Position numbers and translations under genes: made by a program
The notes under the pieces: model-generated
What the model was told of the DNA's origin: nothing
Database searches by the model: none
What the model saw: the letters and a program-made list of their open reading frames with translations, nothing else
Origin: Undaria pinnatifida
Lineage: Eukaryota > Sar > Phaeophyceae > Laminariales > Alariaceae
Reading direction: 5' to 3'
DNA length: 64,000 nucleotides
NCBI GenBank assembly: GCA_012845835.1
Contig: JABAKD010000026.1
Span: 8,852,558-8,916,557 of the forward strand
Shown: one piece after another, positions 1-11,698 of the stretch
Layout: each line of letters starts with the position of its first letter
Position numbering within the stretch: the stretch's first letter is position 1

Positions 1-689
1 GGATGCACAAGAGTAAACTATTTCATATCATCGTATTTGCGGAACCACTACAGCAGTAGATTTCATGTAATAGTACTTGCAGAACCACCCCCGCCTCTTC
101 AAAACGTACTTTCTAACGCACACCACAATCAGTACATGATCAATCAGTACATGGACGCCCGCCACTACCACCAGGATACAAAGAAACAAAAACTAAACAA
201 ACACAAAACACAACAAAATATACACACGTACGTAGCAACTACTTTCCGTACCACCAGGGTACAAAAAAACAAGAAACAAAACAAACACAAAACAAAACAC
301 AACAAAATATACGTACGTAGCAAACTACTTCCCGCCCCTCCCTGTTCTTGTGCGGGCGGTGCAACCACTGGTTCAGCGCTTTCCTGAACCGGGGGGTGTC
401 GGCATACCGTACATGTTCGAGTAGCGCATTCGATTTCTTCCCTGAACCCTTGTACTACTAAAGAAAAAAGAAAACAATATTGTTCTCATGTAGTTTGTCC
501 TCGAAAAAGTTTTCAAGTAAATTATCCTCGAAAAAAGTTCCACAGTTCGAAAAGGGTCAACAAACGAACGAACGAATCACAATGCAGATAAAAAACATAC
601 AACATAGTGGTATGTTGCTTGCGTGCGGTAGAGATGCTACTGCTAGTCTAGACTTACTGGCATATATAGTACACCAATCATAGCCCAGG
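1..689. repeat. A-rich intergenic DNA with a two-copy tandem duplication
   Basis: Two head-to-tail copies of a unit of about 85 bases lie at roughly 170-244 and 253-330. Each starts with CACCAGG.TAC, passes through a run of AAACAAAACAC-type sequence and ends in ACGTACGTAGCAA. A shorter duplication (GCGGAACCACTACAGC-like against GCAGAACCACCCC) sits at about 38-92. The open frames here consist only of Lys/Thr/Asn low-complexity sequence and are not credible genes. From 330 to 689 I see nothing else. Confidence 0.6.
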
Positions 690-1465
690 CTTACGACCAT
701 TGTCGTCGACTCCCGAATCGCGGCATCGGCGGCTGGTCATCATCCCCGAATTCCAACTCCCTAATCCCAAATCACGGCAGCGGCAGCTGGTGATCATCAT
801 ACCCAAACCCCGCCTCCCGAATGCCGCATTCCGAATCACGGAGTCAGCGGCTGGTGGCTATCATCCCTGACCACCGACTTCTGAAAGGCGTGATCCGAAT
901 CACGGCATCGCCGGGCGATCACTTCATCCCGGAATCCCGAATCTCAAATCACAGCATCAATGGCTGATGACCATACAGCCGAACTCCGAATCCAAAATCC
1001 CGACATCGGCGGCTGGTGACCATTACCTTCGAACCCTAAACCCCGAATGCAGGTTCCGAATCACGGTATCGGCAGCTGCTGACCATCATCCCCGATCCCC
1101 AACTCATGGTTATCGGCGGCTAACGACCATCATCCCTGAATCCCGGATGTCAAGTCACGGCATCGGCGGACGATGACCAATATTCCCGACTCCCGAATCC
1201 TAAATCACGGCATCGGCCGCTGATTATCACAATCCCCGAACCCCGACGTCTGAATCACGGCATCGGCCGTTGGCGACCATCGTCCCCGAATCCCGAATCT
1301 CAAATCACGGCATAAACGGCTGGTGACCACCATCCCCGAATGAATCCCGAATGCCGAATCACGGCATCAGCGCCTAGTGATCATCATTTCCGAATCCCGA
1401 ATCCCAAACCAGGGCATCGGCGGCTGGTGACGATCATTTCCGAATCCCGCATTCAGTCACCAGAC
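690..1465. repeat. Minisatellite, 45-60 bp unit (CGGCATCGGCGGCTGGTGA type)
   Basis: A degenerate tandem array. Each unit contains AATCACGGCATCGGCGGC, then TGGTGACCATCATC, then CCCGAATCCCGAATC. Around fourteen units can be followed by eye, varying by substitutions and short indels. The open frame inside it (967-1176) simply translates the repeat. Unit length and sequence both drift, so it is neither a CRISPR array nor a coding repeat. Confidence 0.75.
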
Positions 1466-2047
1466 CTTGCCCCCCCCAAAGTATCATAGAATGTCATCAC
1501 ACGGTCACCAGACCCGCAAATCCCCAAAATGTAGAAATGTTGTCAACGCCATTACGAGAGAAGAATCCCTTGTCAAGGAGGGCGGGAGGGAGATCCTGCT
1601 TAGCTTCTGTCGGAGCACTCCCTCCCAAAATTGAAACGCCATCACAAGGTCACGAGACCCGCAGCCCCCGACAATGGTTGTGCACAGTTCTCAAGGACGT
1701 AAAATCTCTCCTCAAGCAGGGAGATAGGGGCCTTTGTCCAGTCTCAACAAAAATTCTGACGCTAAACGCAAACGCCAGCCGCTATTCAAATCCCAGCCTT
1801 TTTCTACTGCTGGAAAAACCAACCTACTCTTAACTCCAAGTGAGTTTGTCCCCCGCCAAAAGAAAGTGCAGACATTCTAAAAAAGTGAAGTCAACCCTTC
1901 TAACACCGCACTCCCGTTTTGGGGACAAAACGCTTAGAATTAGACTACAAAAAAATAGGAGTCGGAAAAGGGTTAAGCCTAGTCATTTTCTGCGGAAAAA
2001 AACGCCAAAGCCATCGCCGACGCGACCGCTACTACACGTCAGAAATC
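1466..2047. other. Intergenic, short local repeats only
   Basis: Three spaced, imperfect copies of a phrase like TCACCAGACCCGCA occur between about 1,457 and 1,680, next to AACGCCATCAC/AACGCCATTAC. No exon with splice sites or recognisable protein is visible. This segment would hold the 3' untranslated region of the minus-strand gene that ends at 2,048; no polyadenylation signal can be assigned with confidence. Confidence 0.4.
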
Positions 2048-5000
2048 TCAGCGGGGAACCGAGCGCAGATCGTCTTTCATCCAGTCACGGCGCAGTTGAA
2101 ACTCCAGGTCAGCCTCGTCTCTGTCCAGAGCCTGGAGCTCATAGATCTGCAAGGCGTTCGTGAGGGGTGCAACGTCCGCGGGCAGGGGGGGGGGGTAGTT
2201 CATCCTTAACGTTATGAGAATTCGAAGAAAGCCTCGTCCAACTGAGAAAGGGTTGCATGTGCTACAACACACGAAATACTTGAAAAAGACTCCACGAGCG
2301 AACTAAAAGAAAATGAAAGGCGAACATAAACCATCCACCCAAAAAATTAGAAGAAAAAAACGTATGAAGGATTTTACGAATGAAACTATTAATTGCGGCT
2401 CCGAACAATATCTCACCGCCGCATTCCGCTGCCTGACAAGCTCCTTGTACAGGAAGTCCAACCTCGAAGGGGAATCCTTCCACCCCTTTAAGTCCGGGTG
2501 AAGCTGAAACTGACCGGGGTCAGGCAACTTATCGAAGCTAGCGTAAGCCACGCGCCGCGTCAACAGCTTCCTCCCTATAGCGGTCCAAGAATGCGAAGGG
2601 TTAGTAGTCGTCACCCCCGCGGCGGCTGCCGCTGCCACCGCCACCGATGCCGACGATGGCACCGCTATAGCAGTAGCATCCGAGGCGGCTTCGCCCCCCC
2701 CCCTCCCATGGCTAGATGATGCCTCCTCCAGCAGCAATTTGCGACGTTCTTCGGGGGTTGGGCGTAAGGTGGCGGCATCTAGCCGCTCGTTGCGCAGTGC
2801 CATAATCTGTGCCGGTGAAAAATGTGAAGAAAGTTAGCAGGCAGGCGGTGAGACGACGGGGAAAAATACACGCGTCACAAGATCATGCTGTGAAGGCAAA
2901 TACTTTACAGGCTCACAAACGCCTACTTACAAACTTGAAGCCCCCTCAGAATTTCACCAATTTTCTTGGGAAATAACTATTTGGAGTTACTGTGGGGTCA
3001 TTTTCGCAGCGGCAAAAGGGCTATTGCACCGATGTTTTATGAAGACACACTGGTGTTAGTGGGCGATCGTTTCAGCAGTCGTGAAAGGGTTCTGGCACCC
3101 ATGCTCCCCCCTCCCCTCTACCACCCCCCCCTCCGCCCTTCTGGAGTCCGCCTCACAAGCGATTCTTACGAGGATGGAGCACCCTCCTTTCACTCGTCGA
3201 ACACCTCACGGGGCTTCGCGCAGCCGTGCAAGCAATGTCTGCCTGGTCGGTGAAAACTCGTCGTGCTCTGTCCCGGCATTGCACGGATGCCAGAGTCTAT
3301 GGTCGAACAGACTACGGCCATCAAGACAATGACTACCCCTCCCCCTTTCCTCCATCCCCTTGCGGCGGCCGCTGCCCTATTTGGCAAAGTAAAATCATGA
3401 ACGCGGCGCCCTCACCTTCTTGTAGCACTGCTCCAGATGCTCCGTCACGTTAGCTCCGGTCGCCTTTCCGCAGTATACGCACATCAGATCCTCCAGCCCA
3501 TCTCGAGGGATGGTGCCCGGCTGCCGCTGCTTCGGCTGCCGTTGTGGCTGCCGTTGTGACTGCTGCTGCCGCTGTTGCTGCGGCTGCTGCGGCAGCTTCT
3601 CTCCCTCTTGCGCCCCCAGACCACCATCGTCGCCTTTAAGCCTTTTCGTCGGCCCATGTCCTTCCGGTTCTCTGCTCCCATTTCCATCCCCGCACCCACC
3701 CCCACCCCTGTTCCGGTGCCCAGGCCCGTGTTCGGCGGCCTCGGGGCAAGGCCTCGCATCACCCCCCTCCTTGCCCACCCCCCCCTTGCTCGTGGCCGTA
3801 ACCCCGGGGGCTCGGGTGGTGTACGACGGCGCGAGATCAGCGCGAGCCGCCCCCGCCCCCGCCGCCACTGCCGCCGTCACCCCTGCCGCAGCGGGACCCG
3901 CCGCTGCCCCCGTCGCCCCCGTCGCCGCCGCCGGCGTCAAAGTACCCCCGTAAGCTGTAGTGGCGGCGGCGGTGGGACTCTCCTCCCCGACGTCGACATC
4001 CATTTCCATCTCCGACTGCCCATCCCCGGGGGAAGGGGCGTTCGACGAAGCCAGACGAACGGCACCACGAGGAGGAAGAGGAAGAGGAGGGGGAGGTGGT
4101 GGTGGAGGAGGCCCAGCGGTGGGGGGAAGGGCCGGGGCCGCGCCCCCCCCCCCGGGCAAGGGTCGTGTTTGACCCGAAGGAGCCGGCTGATGGCTCACCA
4201 CCGATGCAACCGTACCCTTTTCGGAGTGGGCCGCTCCTGTTGCCTCTGCTGTCGCCTCAGTCTCTCCTCCCCGCTTCCGCTTTCTGTCAGCGCTGTCGCT
4301 GTTTTCGCCACCGCCACCGCCGCCCTGTCCTTCACAGTCCGCGTTTCGGTGCTGCAGCTCCGGACAGCCTCCTCCGGCACCCTTTCCGCCAGCTTCAGCC
4401 ATCTCCACGCCTTCGTTGCCTGCGCCGTGCTTTCCTTGCGGTGCTGCCGCTACTGCTGATGCTGCTGGTGCCGCAGCCGGTGCAAGGCGCACGGTTTGTG
4501 TTCCGTTGCCGCTGCCGCTGCCCACACCGCCACCACCACCACCACCACCACCACCACCCCCCCCAAGACCACCACGGCTCTGCCCAGTTTGACCCTCCCC
4601 AGCCTTAGTCCCCCCAGAAGCTATTGCCGCGGCCGCCTGTCGCGGCGACACCTTCGCGGCTGCAGCGTTGGCGGCCGCTAGCAGGTTCGAAGACCCCGAG
4701 ACCTTTTCCCAGTAGGCGCCTATCTCCACCAGACGCTTCCAGAGCCTGCATCTCCTTGCGACCATGCCCTGCAAGACCTTCTCCCTTGCAGTGCTGAAAG
4801 AGGGAGCTCGCGGCTGCTGCACCTTCTTCATCGCTTGCAAAATCTGGAGGGCCGCGGAGAGACGCGTGCGCCGCGACATGGGTGCGAATCGCGATTCCAC
4901 GGTTGAGGGGGGGGGGAGGGGGGGATCAGCGGGTGTGGTGTGCGCGTGACCCTTTTACTAGTGCACTCTGTACAGAACCATACATTCCAAGGAATCCTTC

Positions 5001-8000
5001 GCTCCCGAAACGGTGTGCAGTCCTAAAGGGGGTGAACCCGTTTAGAACTGCCCCGAACGTTTTTCGGCACAAACCGCAACAGGTGTCGCATATATTTAGC
5101 GTTGGTGAAAGGGGATGCGTAACCCCGTTGAGCAAGACGTTTACTAGAGCCAAGAAAACCGAATCAGTTTTATCAAGCGCCTACCATAGACAAAAAAACA
5201 CACACAATGACTTATTAACCCCTTTACAACTGGAAACCCGTTTCTGTGGACAGCATTACTTGGATTTAGTATAGGGAGGGGTTCGGGGGCTCTGAAGGGG
5301 TTGAGCGCCTACTACGATAACAGGACACGTGCAGCAGAACAGCCATCACCATGCTGCGCGCGTGTGGTATGTACAGTTCCTTACCGACGCGTGAGCCACG
5401 AAGAGGTAGCACTTTTTGGCTTATTTGTTTTTTGAATAACGGGGCCCCTTAGCCCAAAATTGCGGGAATGTCATTCTTGTTTCGGTAGTATGCTTTTTTG
5501 CGTATACCTAGGCCATGGGATTGTTCATCACAAAAGCACTCCAAGTTTACTCGAAACAGGTTTTAGGGTGAGATACTACAAAAACAAAAGTACAATCCAG
5601 CTGTGAGATCGAAGATTTCGTCGAAACTCATCTTTGCAAGCTGTGTGTGATACTCCGATCGCGCGTATTACGGGTTGCGTGTCCTCATTAAGGACATAGG
5701 TCGGTGACTCCCCTTGGAACTACAGTGTAGCTTGTACCAGGGTCAACAGGGTGATGTTAGTCAGTCTGTGCGCGGTTAGTGTGAGATATATAATGTATGT
5801 CGTGTATGGCATAATGTATAGAGCTCCTTAAGAAATGAACGTCAGCGAAAAATGGCGAAATGGCGCATCTCCACCGTGCTATGAGTACTATTAGTAATAC
5901 TACATAGTATACTGCTGTATTAATAGTAGCAAGTGCCCACACGTCCTACTACGGCAGACCCGGCTGTTTCGTATTGCCGTTATTGCCGATGCTGCAATCA
6001 AGTAATTTAATCGTCACTTTACTTTACACATTGTTCTCCTCTGACGGTCCCAACGGGTACAACGTTCTAGTTTTGAGCTTTTAGTTTTTACTTTTAGCTT
6101 TAGCTTTACTGTAGTTTTTTTTTTTTTTTTTTTAATTTTATTTATTTTTTCTAAAGGTACACCTTCTGTGAACCTTTCCTTTCACAAGGTCAGCTATAGC
6201 GCAAAAATCCACACAACGTCGGCGAACTGCAAACGGCAGTCGTTGGAAGAACCTTTTCGAACGCCAAAAATCACGCCAACCTCACAGAACGTGGAAAAAT
6301 CCGCACGTTTACTGATTTCTTTATGTTCCAAAAGGTGCTCAAAGGTCGGTCTTTCGCCCACCCTCTACGAGTAATGTTCGACGAAACGGGGAGGGTTCCG
6401 TTCACCCCTGTAGCGATAGACGCGACGCTGTACAAACACCAGCGGTTCCTCCTGCACTCGCAAAAGCATTCACCTCGCACCTCACACCTGGCATATATTT
6501 AATATCGACGGTACTTACTGCTTGTGTAGGCTACAGCCTTGAATCTCGGCCGCTTGAGTGCAAAAATCTTAAATCTCCGATTTCTTTCCGCACAAAAGCC
6601 CTAAACCTTTGCTGTTCCTGCGTAAAATCCGTACGGACATCTTCGCTTTTTATTATTTATGTGTAGGCCACAGATAAACGCCCGTTATTTCTTACCTCCT
6701 GTTTCCGGTTTTTCATCTCCCTGAGCTCGAGAATTCGACGCCCGCGCTCATTGCCCCCTCTCTCCTCCAACGAGTGCCGCAGGGCCTCGGCCAGCAGCTT
6801 CTCCGCATCGATCACGCCGCAGCTATCGCTGCAAAACCTCGAGTCCGGTCGAGACCGTCGCTCGCACCGCTCCGCGGCGCACGGAGGTCTGACCTCTCCT
6901 TCGGTTGCGCCTTCCGCGTCGCCAGCAGCTACACTGCTACTGGTACCGCCGCCGTCGATTTGAGGTGTGACACCGCCTTTTCCGCCGGGGGAGAGAGCAT
7001 TCTGCTCACTTGCGTCGCCGGCCGTAGTCACCTACAGAGGAGGAAGAGGAGGAAGGGGGGAAGGAAGAGGGAGGGGACGAGGAGGAGGGGGAGGAGCAGG
7101 GGGATGCCGAGAAGGGGACGAATATGTCATGCAAAGTTGGTGTGGCATATCAAACGCCAACCATTTTTTCCAAGCCAGGCCGAGTCGCACACACCACTAG
7201 CAACAAAACAGAAAAATGAACGGCTTCAAAATAGAAAATCCGGTGTAGTCGCTCACGTTGAGGTCGAAGACACCATGCAGTTTCCCGCCCCCCTCGGCCT
7301 CCTTCTCCAGGAATTCCAGCATGCTTTTGCGCTTACCCCGGGCCAGCGCCATCTGCTTCAGCACCGAGGCATAAGGCTCCTTGTTCTGAGTGCGGTACAT
7401 CTGCCGCGAGCACGTGCGGCACAGAGCTCCGTTCCTCGCGTCCGTGTGAAACACGGCCTTGCCAAGCCCAACCTTGCCACACGACACGTGAAACGAGCCA
7501 AGACACTTGTCGCAGCGCACGATCGTACCCGGCGCGTCGAGCCCATCGCAGCCGCCCTCTGCCAGGTCGTACGCACATCGCCTAGGACAAAGTGGAAATC
7601 AAATCGTCCGGGTTGGAGTTGGGGTTGTGTTGTGTTGTATTGGGTTGGGTTCGGTAGACAACAGCTCTGAATTGTCTTGCACGAAACATGGAACAGAGTA
7701 GGCAACAACGCCCGCCCGCCCACCCGCCTTCCCAACCGCCTTCCCACCCGCCTTCCCACCCGCGCTGAGAACCGACGTACGCCTGCGCTCGGCTCGGCTT
7801 GACAGCATCTCTCGCTTACCTGACGCTAGGGTCGTCGTTGTCCTCAGTCACCTTCGTTTCGACCACGGCAGCCGAAAAATCCATACCCGTGCGGGGGGTG
7901 CCGAGGAGAGCTCTGAGACACGGAGCCAGCGGAGAGGGAAGAAAAAACTGTGAACCGGAAAGGGCAAGGAGCAGGGATGTGAGTTGGCTGACTATCCGGT

Positions 8001-8981
8001 AGATATTATGATGCCGAAGCAGCTATTGTCGTTGTCCATAACATTGGACGATGAACAAACAAAACAACCAACAGCAACAAGCAACAAACCACCTCAATGA
8101 ACCTATGCCATAACCAATAATAGGAAAAGCACGAAAAACCAACCAACTAACCATCCAAGCACGCAACCAACCGAACGGCCGACCAGCCAACGTACCTACC
8201 TGGCACTTGCCTGCGCAACTTGCCCAAACCAACTAAACAACCAAACAGAGAAACACGAGCCAGCAAACAAAACAAATAAACAAACGGCATCACAACAATA
8301 CATGTAAAAATATTTCGTGGTTACTCCAATAATATGGGGTCTGTTATATGGCGAAGGAGCCCCCCCCCCCCCAATGAACCCCCATATCGCGAAGCAAGCC
8401 GCCCCCAGGAAAAAAAAGACGCGCGGGCCTTACGCGTCCCACGGACCTGGACATCTTTCTCCTCTCGAACTTTCTCTGCGACGTCGGCACCTCGCTGTCC
8501 AGGCACATTTCGTGGAGGAGCTCGGCGACGCTGCTCCTGATATAATCGGCCGTCTGATGCTTCTCGGCCGCCCCCTTCGTGTGAACCCTACAATAAACGC
8601 CCCGTGAGCAAAGTGAAATAACAAAGTGCAAGAACAAGGATGTGAATAGAGGTTCAGATACAAGTTGCTTACCCACTTTTAAGACCACCTGATTCAAGAC
8701 TTTCCGATGGATAACACCAGGTACACCAGTTTGTCCCTTAGCACCAAACTATTTGAAACAATTGGAGAAGAACTTTTGCAGTAGTCCAAGATAAGGCCAG
8801 ACACGGAGATAAGACCACTGGAATGGCCTGTCCCGAGGTGGTCTTAAAGTGGGGATATCGTTGCGCATGGTCGGACACATCGTTCCGCCGAGGAGCAGCG
8901 CCAGCAAGCCATAATAGCGGGCGGACAACTATAAATAAATCGGCCGTTACATGCTTACCGCACCCCTCGCGAGCATTCCAT
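2048..8981 (-). CDS. CXXC1/Cfp1 (Spp1)-like subunit of a SET1 H3K4 methyltransferase complex, 7 exons
   Basis: Minus-strand exons, 5' to 3': 8981-8959, 8587-8447, 7581-7257, 7031-6696, 4843-3416, 2806-2417, 2146-2048. All introns are GT..AG, phases match at every junction, and the frame is 2,742 nt (about 913 aa). Residues 57-120 form an atypical PHD-like zinc cluster (RCDKCLGSFHVSC, then CRTC). Residues 214-234 carry C-x4-C-x10-C-x3-C ending FCSDSCG, followed by an amphipathic helix. Residues 730-748 carry CVYCGK..H..EQCYKK (C-x2-C-x10-H-x3-C). These two motifs in this order match the C-terminal CpG-binding-protein region of Cfp1/Spp1, which guides SET1 complexes to promoters in the nucleus. 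No canonical CXXC DNA-binding domain is visible. Between the helix and the second zinc motif lies a low-complexity insert of about 400 residues (Gly, Ala, Pro, Gln runs). The C-terminal 160 residues are charged and weakly similar at best. Family call fairly firm; exon 1 (8 codons) is the weakest part. Confidence 0.72.
2807..3415 (-). repeat. Intron 6 of the Cfp1-like gene, carrying a dispersed repeat (family R3)
   Basis: The sequence from about 3,130 to 3,350 recurs at 10,320-10,500. Shared phrases include CGAACACCTCACGG.GCTTCG, GCAAGCAATGTCTGCCTGG and ACTACGGCCAT. Upstream at 2,990-3,110 there is a smaller internal duplication (TCGCAGCGGCAAAAGGG against TCAGCAGTCGTGAAAGGG). The repeat lies wholly inside the intron, so the gene should be unaffected. 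Confidence 0.6.
4844..6695 (-). repeat. Large intron 4 of the Cfp1-like gene, holding repeat copies R1 (inverted) and R5
   Basis: An 1.85-kb intron (GTAAGA..CTCCAG on the minus strand). Positions 5,585-5,755 are the reverse complement of part of the repeat found at 30.6-30.77 kb and 41.66-41.83 kb. Positions 5,440-5,530 resemble 40,090-40,180 (CATTCTTGTTT..ATACCTAGGCCATG). The rest is AT-rich filler with a poly-T run at 6,113-6,134. No extra exon is recognised. Confidence 0.6.
8959..8981 (-). CDS. Candidate 23-nt first exon of the Cfp1-like gene
   Basis: An ATG at 8981 opens seven codons and ends CG|GTAAGC. It leaves two bases over, exactly what the exon at 8587-8447 (acceptor TTATTGTAG) needs. 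The join gives an N terminus MECSRGV, then R, then VHTKGAAEK. The intron is 371 bp. Support is only the ATG, a good donor and the matching phase, so a different or additional upstream exon is possible. Confidence 0.35.
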
Positions 8982-10552
8982 AACATCATGCACAGCAGTT
9001 AGAGAAATGACTCCAACAAGCAAGCAGGCGGGCAACCTTAATTTGTTTTACTCATGCGCTTTACAGAAGCGAATGTCCGAGTCTACTTATACGAAATTTA
9101 GCACTGCACCCGCTTTTTCGGGATAAACTACATGGAATTAGTGAGGGACGAATATTGCAAGTGGCAACAGGGCTAACAAAACTTTATCTGATTAATTAAG
9201 CTAGGCTCAAGTTCTCATGCTCTTTTTCATCCCATTTACCACCTTCGAATTTTTCCTTTCGCCTTTTCCCTCCTTAGTCGTAACTCAGATCCGAAGCCAC
9301 TAAGCAGGCTCTTTCCCCCCCCCCGCACTACGGCACGCGCGCCTTTATTTTTATCGCGAGAAGACATCAGCCCTGTCTTCTCTCGTCGACTCTCATCGAA
9401 TAGAACTGCGCCTAGCCATGCTGTTAAGCGCTTTCAGCACGTATCTTTTCATTAACCTTTTGTTATAGGTGCAAATAAACTCAAAAATCCGACCCCACGT
9501 GGGGTTCGAACTCCAGAACCCAACTCTATTAATAGTATTAAGAGTGGCATTCGAGGGCGAAGACAGGGGTGACCAAGTCATGTGGTGGAGGGTGTTTCGT
9601 ACTTGAAATTAAAATTGAGCTTCACATGGTTTCTTGTATTTTGTGCAAAAATTTAGCCAATGCTTCTGTTTCTTAACTCCCAGTTGTTAACCCCAGTAAA
9701 ATTTCCCCTTACTTTTTCGAGGACAATTGTAATTAGAGCAGAATATTTTGGCGGTGTAAAAAGGGCTGTAAGTAGCTGTCGACTGTACCGTCCAATTCAG
9801 TCGTGAATCAAGGGAACATTAAGATTACTTGCCCAGTATTAAAACAAACCATCGTCCCGCACAACTCAGGAAATACAGTAGCTTGGCGGGACGGCTAGGT
9901 ATGAAAAACCGCCTCCTCCCCCGTTCCCTAAAAAATAGATGATAGTTGGCTTCGGTTGGCACCGACGCTGCAAAACATTACATGTATATTGGGGTTGGCG
10001 TTGGTTGACAACAACGCTGTAAAACATGCCAATCACTGCATGAGCTAGACAACCAGGGTACCCTCTTTTTTTCTTTTCTTCTTTTGGCGGTCACCATGAT
10101 GGTTATCGAGTTACTTTAGATCAAAATTGTGCGGGGTGGAGAACCCAAACTCCGCACATGGGGAATAATCGCATCACGTAGTGTGAATATGGTAAGGACC
10201 CACTAGGCAGTTCCATAGTAATGCCGATTGCGGTCTCTGGAGTGGCCATACCAGAAATCAAAGTAAATTATTGGCGCTGTCATCCATAAGCAAGGAAGTA
10301 GGAACATGGTGCCGAAGTCCGTCTTACGAGCGGTTCTTGGAAGGATGCACTTCACCCTTCATGCGACTCGCCGAACACCTCACGGCGCTTCGCGCTTGGT
10401 GCAAGCAATGTCTGCCTGGTTGGTGAAAACCCGACGTGCTCTGCCCCGTCCCGGTATAGTAGGGATGCGAGGGTCTATGGTCATACGACTACGGCCATGC
10501 ACAAACTGAGTACACCCCCAACCCCCTCTTCATCTTCCCACCACCCCCTCCC
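8982..10552. other. Intergenic, with copies of repeat families R2 and R3
   Basis: Positions 9,215-9,400 match 20,325-20,560 and 63,845-64,000 (family R2: CGTAACTCA.ATCC..., AAGCAGGCTCTT, a C/CT tract, TATCGC.AGAAGAC). Positions 10,320-10,500 are a second copy of R3. A sequence with a TTCGAAC core at 9,500-9,530 recalls a tRNA T-arm but does not fold as a tRNA. No gene is seen. Confidence 0.5.
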
Positions 10553-11698
10553 CTATTGGTGGGCCCACCTTAAGTGCTGCTGCATCCACGCGGTCCCACG
10601 GTGCTGCGAGATTTCTGATGTGCAACCACGCAAAGGACATATTCGGAACGGGCTCTTCCCTTCGGCCTCGGCCTTATCAGTCTCCTCACGCCTCGCCTGA
10701 GCCGCCTCGTCGAGCTTCAACTCGCCTTCCGCCTCTACGATAGGCCATGCTAGAGAGTTCGGGTCTACCACCGCCGCCGCCGCCACCGCTGCCGCCGCCG
10801 CTGATCTCGATGTTTTCGCGGATGACGGTCCCGGCGCGTAGCTGGATGCTCCTTGGGCCGCGTCCCGCGCGCCCCAAGAGGCTCGGCGCCGGTGCCCCGC
10901 TAGAGGGCTGTCGTTGCCACTTCGGCTACTAGCGCCCGCCGAGGAGGGTCTAGCGTACTGTTCGTGGGGAGAAGAGGACCCCCTCCAAGGCCGAGAGTCG
11001 TACTGCCGGTGCTGCTGCGGCGCGTGCTGGTCGGAGTAAGACCAAGCTCTACCATTCCCACCCTCGCGATATCTCGCGTCCGCATCCTGTGCCCCGCGAT
11101 ATCGAGCATCCATGCCCTGCGCCGGTCGCGACTGCGGGCCTCTGGAAGGGGTGCCGACGGGAACCCGTTCCGCATCTCTCGGCGACCCCGGTAGGTCGCC
11201 ACGATCAGCACCAGCAGCAGAATAAGAATAAGAGGAGCCGTTCGAGTAGGCAACTCGGGCACGCTTAGCGGCCACCATGGCCGCTCGGGCGTCAGCCTCT
11301 CGGACGTCGGCCTCACGAGGAGACACTTCACCTGACGGCGCCTTGAACGCGGGGGGAGACAGCCTCCCATCCGAAGAGAAGCGCCGCCGTCCGCCCCTCT
11401 CCTCCTCCCCCAGCTCCTCCTGCTGCCGCTCCTCTCTGCCGAAGGAGCGCCTGCCTGTGCCCGGCGCGGGGTAGGAGTACGAGCCGTAGGCGGTGGAAGG
11501 GTTGGGGTAGCGAGATCCCGGTAGTGAGCCCGCTCTTCTGGGTTCGCCGGTGTACGAGGTTCTGCCGCTGTTTCGGGCTGCAGCGGCGTCAGCGGCGGCG
11601 TACGCCGAGGCAGCGTATCCTGCGCTGCCGTCGTAGTTGTCGTAGTTGTAGTTATCGTAGGCATAGCCGTGCGCACGTCTGCCATTTCTGTCTGCCAT
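10553..11698 (-). CDS. Hypothetical low-complexity protein with C-terminal C2H2-like zinc finger (381 aa)
   Basis: A single uninterrupted frame from ATG at 11698 (context GCAGAGATGG) to TAG at 10553. The N terminus (residues 5-45) is Tyr/Asn/Asp/Ala-rich with YDNYNYDNYDG; the middle has many RGxxSRP-, DARYR- and SSSYS-like phrases; an Ala run sits near residue 310. The last 30 residues contain CPLRGC..H.....MQQHLRWAH, compatible with a C-x4-C..H-x3/7-H zinc finger. Arg/Ser/Tyr/Gly disorder plus a finger suggests a nucleic-acid-binding or condensate-type protein, but that is inference. GC content is much higher than the flanks, as in the other coding exons here. No introns are needed. Frames on the opposite strand are shadows of its GC bias. 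Confidence 0.65.
   Translation of the reverse strand: MADRNGRRAHGYAYDNYNYDNYDGSAGYAASAYAAADAAAARNSGRTSYTGEPRRAGSLPGSRYPNPSTAYGSYSYPAPGTGRRSFGREERQQEELGEEERGGRRRFSSDGRLSPPAFKAPSGEVSPREADVREADARAAMVAAKRARVAYSNGSSYSYSAAGADRGDLPGSPRDAERVPVGTPSRGPQSRPAQGMDARYRGAQDADARYREGGNGRAWSYSDQHAPQQHRQYDSRPWRGSSSPHEQYARPSSAGASSRSGNDSPLAGHRRRASWGARDAAQGASSYAPGPSSAKTSRSAAAAAVAAAAVVDPNSLAWPIVEAEGELKLDEAAQARREETDKAEAEGKSPFRICPLRGCTSEISQHRGTAWMQQHLRWAHQ

Noticed and set aside
690-1465. Possible CRISPR-like array
   Set aside because: Repeat units drift in length and sequence, there is no distinct spacer set or cas gene, and the DNA is eukaryotic.
3575-4608. Long plus-strand frames
   Set aside because: Shadows of GC-rich exon 5 of the minus-strand Cfp1-like gene, whose reading frame carries the conserved zinc motif and matches flanking exons in phase.
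9485-9545. Possible tRNA gene (TTCGAAC core)
   Set aside because: T-stem pairs poorly on both strands and no A-box or acceptor stem could be assembled.
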